Assembly (NCBI GenBank): GCA_913031655.1
Contig: CAJWFY010000024.1
Location: forward strand, 1-14,970
Direction: 5' to 3'
DNA length: 14,970 bases
From: an uncultured Flavobacteriaceae bacterium
GTDB taxonomy: Bacteria; Bacteroidota; Bacteroidia; Flavobacteriales; Flavobacteriaceae
Shown here: positions 6,149 to 13,723 of the stretch, one piece after another
Layout of the letters: every line of letters begins with the position of its first letter
How positions within the stretch are numbered: position 1 is the stretch's first letter
The notes under the pieces: generated by a model
The model's database searches: none
What the model was told of the DNA's origin: nothing
Seen by the model: the letters and a program-made list of their open reading frames with translations, nothing else
Translations under genes and position numbers: made by a program

Positions 6149-7621
6149 ATGAACTCAATCAATAAAAAATTTCTTGGAACTGGTTTAACTTACGACGATG
6201 TTCTTTTAGTTCCATCTTATTCTGAATTCCTTCCAAACGAAGTAGATTTAAAATCTAAATTTTCAAGAAATATAAATTTAAATATTCCTATCGTTTCTGC
6301 TGCTATGGATACAGTAACAGAAAGTAAAATGGCAATAGCAATGGCTCAAGAAGGAGGGTTAGGTGTTCTTCACAAGAGTATGACAATTGAAGAGCAAGCT
6401 GGTAAAGTCAAAAAAGTTAAAAGATCAGAATCTGGAATGATTTTAAACCCTGTTACTCTAAAAAAAGATGCATTAGTAGCTGAAGCAAAGCGTTGCATGA
6501 AGGAGTACAGTATTGGAGGGATTCCAATTATAAATTCTAAAAATAAATTAATTGGTATAGTAACTAACAGGGATTTAAGGTTTGAAAAAGAAAATAAAAA
6601 ATCTCTTTCTCAAGTAATGACAACAACTAATTTAATAACTGCTAACGAAGGGGTTACAATGGGTGAAGCAGAAGAGATTTTACAAAAATATAAAATTGAA
6701 AAACTACCAGTAATTGATAAAGACAAAAATCTAGTTGGTTTAATCACATTTAGAGATATTCAAAAATTATCTTTAAAACCAATTTCTAATAAAGATAAGT
6801 ATGGGAGGCTAAAAGTTGCAGCAGCTGTTGGAGTTTCTAATGACTCTATAATTAGATGTAAAGCCTTATTTGAGGCTGGAGTTGATGCAATTGTAATAGA
6901 TACGGCTCACGGGCATTCTAAAGGAGTTTTAAATATTTTAAAAAATATTAAAAAAGATTTTCCCAGTCTAGATGTTATAGTTGGGAATATAGCTACCGCC
7001 GAAGCTGCACTTTTTTTAGTGAAAGCAGGTGCAGACGGAGTTAAAGTAGGTATAGGACCAGGTTCAATTTGTACAACTAGAGTTATTGCTGGAGTTGGCT
7101 ACCCTCAATTATCTGCAATTAATGAAGTTTCTAATGCGATTAAAGGATCAGGTGTTTCGGTAATTGCTGATGGAGGGATTAAGTATACTGGTGATATCAC
7201 TAAGGCTATTGCCGCCGGGGCAGATTGTGTTATGTTGGGTTCCCTTTTAGCAGGAACAAAAGAGTCCCCTGGTGAAACTATTATTTATGAGGGAAGAAAA
7301 TTTAAATCTTATAGAGGCATGGGGTCTATAGAAGCTATGCAAAAAGGAAGTAAAGATCGTTATTTTCAAGATTTAGTTAGTGATTCTGATAAACTTGTCC
7401 CTGAGGGAGTTGTGGGGAGAGTTCCTTATAAAGGAGAACTTTTGGAGAGTATTCATCAATTTGCAGGTGGATTAAGATCAGGAATGGGTTATTGTGGAAG
7501 TAAAAACATTCAAGAGTTACAAACAAAGAGTCGATTTATTCAAATTACTGGCGCTGGAATTCAAGAAAGTCACCCTCACAACGTAATTATCACAAAAGAA
7601 TCTCCTAATTATTCTAGATAA
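6149..7621 (+). CDS. guaB: IMP dehydrogenase (GuaB)
   Basis: GuaB oxidises IMP to XMP with NAD+, the rate-setting step of GMP synthesis in the cytoplasm. The 490-residue protein shows the full family layout. The N-terminal barrel begins LTYDDVLLVPSYS (13-25). A regulatory pair of CBS domains follows at about 97-145 and 156-208, and then the catalytic barrel resumes. The catalytic loop GPGSICTTR holds Cys308. The IMP-binding DGGI and the flap EGVVGRVPYKGEL with its Arg are present, and the C-terminus is intact. Length is normal. The ATG is preceded by the palindrome rather than by a Shine-Dalgarno sequence. The next gene starts 7 nt after the stop codon, so guaB probably leads an envelope-protein operon, and control at the palindrome could affect downstream genes. 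Confidence 0.97.
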   Translation: MNSINKKFLGTGLTYDDVLLVPSYSEFLPNEVDLKSKFSRNINLNIPIVSAAMDTVTESKMAIAMAQEGGLGVLHKSMTIEEQAGKVKKVKRSESGMILNPVTLKKDALVAEAKRCMKEYSIGGIPIINSKNKLIGIVTNRDLRFEKENKKSLSQVMTTTNLITANEGVTMGEAEEILQKYKIEKLPVIDKDKNLVGLITFRDIQKLSLKPISNKDKYGRLKVAAAVGVSNDSIIRCKALFEAGVDAIVIDTAHGHSKGVLNILKNIKKDFPSLDVIVGNIATAEAALFLVKAGADGVKVGIGPGSICTTRVIAGVGYPQLSAINEVSNAIKGSGVSVIADGGIKYTGDITKAIAAGADCVMLGSLLAGTKESPGETIIYEGRKFKSYRGMGSIEAMQKGSKDRYFQDLVSDSDKLVPEGVVGRVPYKGELLESIHQFAGGLRSGMGYCGSKNIQELQTKSRFIQITGAGIQESHPHNVIITKESPNYSR

Positions 7622-7628
7622 TATTACT

Positions 7629-8492
7629 TTGAAAATAAAAAATTTCATATTTATATTTTTTTTTTCTGTGCTAGCTTTAGGCTGTCAATACTTTAAAGTT
7701 GCGCCTGAATCTTCTTTAGCGAGAATACAAGATGATTACTTCTATTTTGATGATATTAAAGATGTTCTTCCTAAGAATTTATCATATGAGGATAGTGTAA
7801 TTTATGTGAAGAATCAAATTTTGAAATGGGCTAAAAATCATATTCTTTATGATAAGGCCTTGATTAACCTTGATAAGGAAGAACAATCAAAACTATTAGA
7901 GCTTGTTCAATCTTATAAAAATGATTTGCTTTCACATACTTATCAGGAAAAAATGGTTAAAGCACTTATGGATACTTTAATCACAGAAGATGAAATAAAG
8001 AAATATCATGACTTAAATAAATCAAATTTTAAATTAAATCAAGATTTGATTAAAGCGCGATATTTAAAAATAAAAGGAGACAACTACAATATCAAGGATG
8101 TTGTTAAAAGGTTTAGAAGGTTTAATAAAGATGATATAGAGTTTTTAGATTCAATTTCTTTACAGTTTTCTTCTTATTATTTCAAGGATTCCGTGTGGAT
8201 TAATAAAAATATTTTTTTCAATAAACTTCCTCAGATTAACTTAAATATTAAAAATAGAATTTTAAAAAATTCACTATTTTATCGTGTAGAAGATTCTTTA
8301 GAATTATATTTGATAAAAATTAATAAATCTATTTTTAGAAACGATTTAGCACCAATTGAGTTTATTAGACCTACCTTAAAACAAGTTCTATTAAATAAGA
8401 AGAAATTAGAGTTTATTAGTAAATTTGAAAAAGATTTAATTGACGATGCGATCCAAAAAAAAGAATTTGAATTTTATGAAACAAATAAGTAA
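7629..8492 (+). CDS. SurA-N-like periplasmic lipoprotein, apparently lacking a rotamase domain
   Basis: The 287-residue protein begins at TTG (7629-7631). This start puts a textbook lipoprotein signal, MKIKNFIFIFFFSVLALGC, at the N-terminus with Cys19 as the lipidation site, and no upstream ATG outside guaB is available. The mature part starts SSLARIQDDYFYFDDI and continues with SYEDSVIYVKNQILKWAKNHILYDKA, which resembles the N-terminal helical chaperone region of SurA/PpiC proteins. I do not see the parvulin signature in the C-terminal half. I recognise the general type as a flavobacterial protein often annotated as a peptidyl-prolyl isomerase next to SurA. It overlaps the next gene by 17 nt, which suggests translational coupling and a joint role in outer-membrane protein folding. 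A periplasmic-side lipid anchor is likely, since acidic export residues after Cys19 are absent. Confidence 0.8.
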   Translation: MKIKNFIFIFFFSVLALGCQYFKVAPESSLARIQDDYFYFDDIKDVLPKNLSYEDSVIYVKNQILKWAKNHILYDKALINLDKEEQSKLLELVQSYKNDLLSHTYQEKMVKALMDTLITEDEIKKYHDLNKSNFKLNQDLIKARYLKIKGDNYNIKDVVKRFRRFNKDDIEFLDSISLQFSSYYFKDSVWINKNIFFNKLPQINLNIKNRILKNSLFYRVEDSLELYLIKINKSIFRNDLAPIEFIRPTLKQVLLNKKKLEFISKFEKDLIDDAIQKKEFEFYETNK

Positions 8493-9861
8493 ATATTTCT
8501 TCTCTGCTCTTGTAATGTTATTTATTAACATTAATTTTTCTCAATCAACTATTAATCCTGATGCTGTTCAAAAGAAAATAAAAATTGATGGTGTTTCTGC
8601 TGTTGTTGGAGATTATGTAATATTAGAATCAGATGTGGATAAAACATTAATTGACCTTCAGTCTCAAGGTGTTTCAACGCAAAATATAACTAGATGTAGT
8701 TTACTAGGTAAATTAATGGAGGATAAGCTATATGCTCATCATGCTGAGCAAGATAGTTTAGAAGTTGATAATAATCAGATATATGCTTACGTAGACAAAA
8801 CTGTTGATTATTTTATTGATCAGCTTGGAAGCTTAGATAAAGTATTAGAATTTTATAAAAAGAAAGATGAGCAATCTTTTAGATCAGAACTGTTTGAAAT
8901 CAATAAGCTTAGCCAGTTATCTGAGAAAATGCAAAACAAAATAGTAGATGAGATCGAAATTACACCTGAAGAAGTAAGACAGTTCTTTAATTCTATTCCA
9001 AAATACGAAAGACCAGTTTTTGGCGCAGAATTAGAGTTAGCTCAAATTATAATTAATCCAGAAGTCTCTAAAGAAGATGAAGAGAAAGTAATCAAACGTT
9101 TAGAAACTATTAAAAATGACATAGTTGTAAATGGTTCTTCATTTGCAACTAAGGCTATTTTATATTCACAAGATCCTGGTTCAAGGTCAAATGGAGGAAA
9201 ATATACCTTAAACAGGAGTAGACCTCAAATGGTAAAAGAATTCAGAGACGTTTCTTATAGGTTAAGGGAAGGTGAAGTTTCATCTCCATTTGAATCACCT
9301 AGTGGTTGGCATATTGTAAAAGTTGAGAAAATAAGAGGACAGGAAGTTGATGTTAGACACATATTGTTGATCCCTGAAATTACTAACGAAGCTTTGGTAG
9401 AGGCTAAACGTACTATAGATTTAATTAGAAAGAGAATCGTTGAAGGAGAATTGACTTTTGAAGAAGCTGCAAAATCTTTATCTGATGAAGAAGAAACTAA
9501 AAATAACGGAGGGGTACTAATTAACCCTACGACTGGAGACACTAGGTTTGAACTCACGAAAATGGACCCTGTTTTGTATAGTCAAGCACAAAGATTAGAA
9601 GATAATGAAATTTCGAATCCATTACTGGAAGAAGATAGAAGAGGTGTTAAGAAGTATAAAATAATAAAAGTAAGTAACAGGTTCGATGAGCATATAGCTG
9701 ATTACTCTAAGGATTATATTAAAATAAAAGATTTAGCTCTTAGGGAAAAACAACTTAACAAAATCCAAACTTGGATGGTTGAAAAGATTGATGAAACATA
9801 CATCAATATAAATAAAGACAATAAAGACTGTAATTTTACTAATAAATGGGTAACAAAATAA
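8476..9861 (+). CDS. surA: SurA-type periplasmic peptidyl-prolyl isomerase/chaperone
   Basis: SurA-like proteins chaperone unfolded outer-membrane proteins across the periplasm. I choose the ATG at 8476 (461 residues) over the upstream in-frame ATG at 8440. The later start gives a clean signal peptide, MKQISKYFFSALVMLFININFSQ, whereas the longer form adds a lysine-rich extension (MTMRSKKKNLNF) inside the previous gene. A helical N-domain follows (about 30-175, with KIKIDGVSAVVGDYVILESDV). Two tandem parvulin domains come next, at about 180-285 (LAQIIINPEV ... GWHIVKVEKI) and 290-400 (DVRHILLIPEI ... SDEEETKNNGG ...). The second matches the rotamase signature better. The gene overlaps its upstream lipoprotein partner by 17 nt and the ccsBA start by 16 nt. 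The family call is strong; the exact orthology to E. coli surA is less sure. Confidence 0.88.
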   Translation: MKQISKYFFSALVMLFININFSQSTINPDAVQKKIKIDGVSAVVGDYVILESDVDKTLIDLQSQGVSTQNITRCSLLGKLMEDKLYAHHAEQDSLEVDNNQIYAYVDKTVDYFIDQLGSLDKVLEFYKKKDEQSFRSELFEINKLSQLSEKMQNKIVDEIEITPEEVRQFFNSIPKYERPVFGAELELAQIIINPEVSKEDEEKVIKRLETIKNDIVVNGSSFATKAILYSQDPGSRSNGGKYTLNRSRPQMVKEFRDVSYRLREGEVSSPFESPSGWHIVKVEKIRGQEVDVRHILLIPEITNEALVEAKRTIDLIRKRIVEGELTFEEAAKSLSDEEETKNNGGVLINPTTGDTRFELTKMDPVLYSQAQRLEDNEISNPLLEEDRRGVKKYKIIKVSNRFDEHIADYSKDYIKIKDLALREKQLNKIQTWMVEKIDETYININKDNKDCNFTNKWVTK

Positions 9862-12800
9862 TTTCCTTTTTAATTTCTACTAGACTTACTGCCTTTTTAT
9901 TTATTTCATTCGCCTTAGCAATGGCTATTGGAACCTTTATTGAAAGTTACTATAGTACAGATACTGCAAAAATTTTAATTTATAATGCAACCTGGTTTGA
10001 AATAATAATAGGGTTTTTTGTTATAAATTTTATTTTAAATATCAAAAGATATAATTTATTAAGGTTTGAAAAATGGCCAGTATTAGCGCTACATATTTCC
10101 TGGATTTTGATAATTTTAGGTGCTTTTGTTACTCGTTATATAGGTTTCGAAGGTGTTATGCCAATTAGAGAGAACAATACGTCAAAGATGTTTTTATCTG
10201 AAAAAACATATTTAACAGTGATGGTTGACGGAGATGTTAATGGAGAGATTGCTAGAAAAAAACTTGAAGATGACATGTTGCTTTCCGAGCATGTAAATAA
10301 TTCTTTTACTTGGAATTATGACTTCAATAATCAGCCTTTTACAATAGAGTATGTAGATTTCATTGAAAATGCTAAAGAAGATTTAATTGAAAATTCAAAA
10401 GGAGATCAATTTTTAAAAATTGTAGAGGCGAGTGGAGGAGATAGGCATGACCATTTCCTTAAATGGGGTGATGTTACTAGTATTCATAATATATTATTTG
10501 CTTTAAATAACCCTACAGAAGGTGCTATTAATATTAATATTCTTAATGATGAGTTAATTATAAATAGCCCATTTGAAGGAGATTATTTAAGAATGGCTGA
10601 TCAAAAACAAGGTCAGTTAATTGAAAATTCCAATCAAACTCTACAACTAAGGTCATTATACAATGTGGCAGGTTTGCAATTTGTTTTTCCTGATGAGATT
10701 ATCAATGGAAAGTTTGAAATAGTAAAATCAAAAGAGGAAGGAGCCTTTAATGATGGGTTGTTTTTAAAGGTATCAACTAAAAATGAATCAAAAGTAATTG
10801 GTCTTTTAGGAGCTAAAGGGATTGTAAATGATTTCAAACAAATTAGAGTAGGAAATTTAGATTTTTTAATGAGATATGGTTCTCTAGAATATGAATTACC
10901 ATTTCAAATAAAATTAAATGATTTTATAGCTGAAAAATATCCAGGGACTGAAAAGAGTTATAGTAGTTTTATGAGTAGAGTGACTGTTATAGATGATGAT
11001 AATTTTGATTACGATATTTATATGAATCACATTTTAAATCATAAAAAATATCGCTTTTTTCAAGCTTCTTTTGATCCAGATGAAAAAGGAACTGTTTTAT
11101 CTGTAAATCACGATTTCTACGGAACTGGAATAACTTATATAGGATATTTTTTATTGTATCTAGGTTTACTTGGAATTATGTTTTTTGGGAAAACAAGGTT
11201 TAAAGATTTAGCTATTCAATTGGAAAAAGTTAAAATTAAAAAGAAGTCACTTTTAGTTTTGTTTTTAATGTTTTCAAGTATGACATTTTCTCAAGAAAAC
11301 CATGAACATGCAAAAGCACAAAACTTAAAACAAATTGATTCTTTAATTATTAATAAACCAGTAAGTATTGAACATTCTGCTCACTTTGGTAGTTTAGTTA
11401 TACAAGATTCTGGAGGAAGGATGAAACCTTTAAATACTTTTGCTTCTGAGCTTTTAAGGAAGGTCAGTAAATCTGACAAGTATAAAGATTTAAATGCAGA
11501 TCAGGTCTTGTTGTCAATAATTAAAAGTCCTTATTTGTGGTATAATGTTCCAATTATTTATTTAAAAAGAGGAAATGATAGTATAAGAAAGATTGCTGGG
11601 AGAGGTAAAAAAGAAAAGTATGCCTCTTTTGTTGATTTTTTTGATGATAAGGGTAATTATAAATTATCTACACAACTTGAAAACTCTTATAAATCGGCAT
11701 TACCTAATCAATTTGAAAAAGATTTTATTGAATTAGATAGAAAGGTAAATTTGCTATTTTCTGCGCTAGAAGGCAAGATTTTAAAAATATTTCCAATACC
11801 TAATGACGAAAATAATAAGTGGGTTTCTTTTTCCGAATTAAACCCTGATTCGTTTAGCGGAATAGACTCTTTGTATGTAAACAATGTATTACCACTTTAT
11901 CTAGCTTCTTTAGAAAAAGATATTGACTTAGTAGATTATACAAATTCAAAAAAATTATTGGAAAGTATTAAAGGTTTTCAAACTAAATATGGTTCAGAGG
12001 TTCTTCCTAACGAGAATAAAATTAAAGCTGAAATATTATATAATAAGTATGATGTTTTTAAAAAATTATTTAGTTGGTATATGTATGTAGGAACTTTGAT
12101 GTTTGGATTATTAATATTCCAAATATTTTACGAAAATAGATATGTAAACTTCTTAGTTTCTTTTTGTAAAATTTTAATTGTTTCACTTTTTGTTCTTCAT
12201 ACTTTAGGACTTGTTGCAAGAGGATATATCGCTGGTCATGCACCTTGGAGCGATGCCTATGAATCAATGATTTTTGTAGCTTGGGCAACTGTTGGTATAG
12301 GGCTTGCTTTTGGCAGGAAGTCAAATTTAACTATAGCAGCTACTTCGTTTGTAGCTTCAATGATATTAATGATTGCTCATTGGAGTTGGATGGATCCTGC
12401 AATAGCTAATTTAGTACCAGTACTTGACAGTTATTGGTTGATGATTCATGTTTCGGTTATAGTAGGAAGTTATGGTCCATTCACATTGTCAATGATCCTT
12501 GGAATAGTTTCTTTGATTTTGATTTTAATTTCAAACGAAAAAAATAAAAAAAAGATAGAACTTAATCTAAAAGAATTAACAATAATCAATGAGCTTTCAC
12601 TAACTGTTGGACTAATTATGCTAACAATTGGTAATTTTCTTGGTGGTCAGTGGGCTAATGAAAGTTGGGGAAGATATTGGGGGTGGGACCCTAAAGAAAC
12701 TTGGGCATTAATTAGTATTTTGATTTATGCTTTTGTTTTACACATGAGACTTATTCCAGGGCTTAGAGGAAAATGGATATTTAACTTAATGACAATTTTG

Positions 12801-12974
12801 GCTTTCTCTAGTATAATGATGACTTATTTTGGTGTTAATTTTTATTTATCTGGCTTACATTCATATGCAAGTGGAGATAAAGTAATTACACCTGATTTCG
12901 TGTATTATTCGTTAGTTTTTGTTTTGATTTTAGGTTTTTTCTCTTATTTCAAATATAAAAAGCATTTTAAATAA
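9846..12974 (+). CDS. ccsBA: Fused Ccs1(ResB)-CcsA system II cytochrome c synthase
   Basis: System II cytochrome c synthase moves heme across the membrane and attaches it to CxxCH motifs of periplasmic apocytochromes. The 1042-residue fusion begins with a Ccs1/ResB half: membrane segments near 9-32, 48-66 and 78-98, a large periplasmic domain, and a further segment near 430-452. A second hydrophobic stretch (about 468-483, KKKSLLVLFLMFSSMTFSQ) resembles a signal peptide and leads into a further periplasmic region (about 485-735). The CcsA half follows, with the WWD heme-handling motif WANESWGRYWGWDPKETW (936-953). Candidate heme-ligand histidines are His83, His798, His966 and His1005; His868 is also in a conserved helix. 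My assignment of which is periplasmic and which is in the membrane is from position. The gene overlaps surA by 16 nt, suggesting coupling. No ccdA or thioredoxin partner is in the window. Confidence 0.93.
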   Translation: MGNKIISFLISTRLTAFLFISFALAMAIGTFIESYYSTDTAKILIYNATWFEIIIGFFVINFILNIKRYNLLRFEKWPVLALHISWILIILGAFVTRYIGFEGVMPIRENNTSKMFLSEKTYLTVMVDGDVNGEIARKKLEDDMLLSEHVNNSFTWNYDFNNQPFTIEYVDFIENAKEDLIENSKGDQFLKIVEASGGDRHDHFLKWGDVTSIHNILFALNNPTEGAININILNDELIINSPFEGDYLRMADQKQGQLIENSNQTLQLRSLYNVAGLQFVFPDEIINGKFEIVKSKEEGAFNDGLFLKVSTKNESKVIGLLGAKGIVNDFKQIRVGNLDFLMRYGSLEYELPFQIKLNDFIAEKYPGTEKSYSSFMSRVTVIDDDNFDYDIYMNHILNHKKYRFFQASFDPDEKGTVLSVNHDFYGTGITYIGYFLLYLGLLGIMFFGKTRFKDLAIQLEKVKIKKKSLLVLFLMFSSMTFSQENHEHAKAQNLKQIDSLIINKPVSIEHSAHFGSLVIQDSGGRMKPLNTFASELLRKVSKSDKYKDLNADQVLLSIIKSPYLWYNVPIIYLKRGNDSIRKIAGRGKKEKYASFVDFFDDKGNYKLSTQLENSYKSALPNQFEKDFIELDRKVNLLFSALEGKILKIFPIPNDENNKWVSFSELNPDSFSGIDSLYVNNVLPLYLASLEKDIDLVDYTNSKKLLESIKGFQTKYGSEVLPNENKIKAEILYNKYDVFKKLFSWYMYVGTLMFGLLIFQIFYENRYVNFLVSFCKILIVSLFVLHTLGLVARGYIAGHAPWSDAYESMIFVAWATVGIGLAFGRKSNLTIAATSFVASMILMIAHWSWMDPAIANLVPVLDSYWLMIHVSVIVGSYGPFTLSMILGIVSLILILISNEKNKKKIELNLKELTIINELSLTVGLIMLTIGNFLGGQWANESWGRYWGWDPKETWALISILIYAFVLHMRLIPGLRGKWIFNLMTILAFSSIMMTYFGVNFYLSGLHSYASGDKVITPDFVYYSLVFVLILGFFSYFKYKKHFK

Positions 12975-13004
12975 AAGTTAAGTTTTATTATTTTGTTTTT
13001 TTTT
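12970..13004 (+). terminator. Candidate intrinsic terminator after ccsBA
   Basis: AATAAAA (12970-12976) and TTTTATT (12983-12989) form a 7-bp stem with a GTTAAG loop. It is followed by a T-rich stretch that includes nine consecutive T (12996-13004). The stem overlaps the ccsBA stop codon. It has no G/C pairs, so it would be weak, but it sits where the six-gene plus-strand block would be expected to end. The remaining gap to 13088 shows only an imperfect -7-like AAAATTTG at 13069-13076. Confidence 0.33.
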
Positions 13005-13088
13005 AAAAACATGATGAACTTTACAAAAAGTATGAAATTTTAATTAACGGTATGGTTTTTGAATTATTAAAATTTGTAAATTAAATTG

Positions 13089-13718
13089 ATGAATTATTTT
13101 AAAATTGTTAATGGAATATCTTTTGTATTTATATTATACTCAACTATTTCGTTTTCTCAAGTGGAAACATCCAAGAGAAAAATAGAATTTTTACCACCTG
13201 TTTCTTCAGTTTTAAAAAATGTTCAAATAAGTCCTAACAACCCAAAATATTTTTCAATTACAAAAAAAACAGAATCTAAAAAGAAGTCTAGTTTATTATA
13301 TGATGATGAAACTTTTTTAAATCCCGGTGATATATATTTAAAAAAACTTAATAAAGAAAAAGGAAAAAAATCAAGTGATTACAGTAAAGGTGCTTATTTG
13401 GGTGATGTTTCTACTGGATCAGAATATGTGAATATTTTATGTAGAGATTTTGAATCTGTCGATGGTGATAGGGTAAGGATATTAGTTAATGATTCTATAG
13501 TTATCTATAATTTATATTTAGATAATTCTTTTGCTGGGTTTAAACTTCCTTTGAACAAAGGTTTTAATAAGATTGATTTTACCGCCCTTAATCAGGGTGA
13601 ATCTGGACCTAACACTGCAGAGCTTAGAGTTTTTGATGATAATCAAAAACTTATTTCTTCAAACCAATGGAATCTTTCAACAGGAGCCACTGCTACTTTT
13701 ATAGTTGTTAAACAATAA
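13089..13718 (+). CDS. Conserved secreted flavobacterial protein of unknown function
   Basis: The ATG at 13089 gives 209 residues; a TTG directly before it (13086) could add one residue. The protein has a signal peptide, NYFKIVNGISFVFILYSTISFSQ, ending at about residue 24. A low-complexity, lysine/serine-rich stretch follows (about 60-105), including ETFLNPGDIYLKKLNKEKG. The C-terminal domain (about 110-209) is probably a beta-sandwich, with CRDFESVDGDRVRILVNDSIV and FNKIDFTALNQGESGPNTAELRV. I recognise this last part as strongly conserved in secreted flavobacterial proteins without assigned function. DxDGDR suggests a possible calcium site, but that is speculation. It is separated from ccsBA by 114 nt with a possible terminator, so it is likely its own unit. 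It converges on the carboxyltransferase gene with a 5-nt gap. Confidence 0.8.
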   Translation: MNYFKIVNGISFVFILYSTISFSQVETSKRKIEFLPPVSSVLKNVQISPNNPKYFSITKKTESKKKSSLLYDDETFLNPGDIYLKKLNKEKGKKSSDYSKGAYLGDVSTGSEYVNILCRDFESVDGDRVRILVNDSIVIYNLYLDNSFAGFKLPLNKGFNKIDFTALNQGESGPNTAELRVFDDNQKLISSNQWNLSTGATATFIVVKQ

Positions 13719-13723
13719 TTTAA

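Noticed and set aside
8440..8475. Upstream in-frame ATG of surA
   Set aside because: It would add a basic stretch before the signal peptide and sits deep in the preceding gene; the ATG at 8476 gives a standard signal sequence.
9255..9557. Minus-strand open frame of 100 codons inside surA
   Set aside because: It is antisense to the parvulin domains, with low-complexity translation and no promoter or signal.
10634..12324. Short minus-strand frames of 67 and 84 codons inside ccsBA
   Set aside because: They are shadows of the conserved fusion gene.
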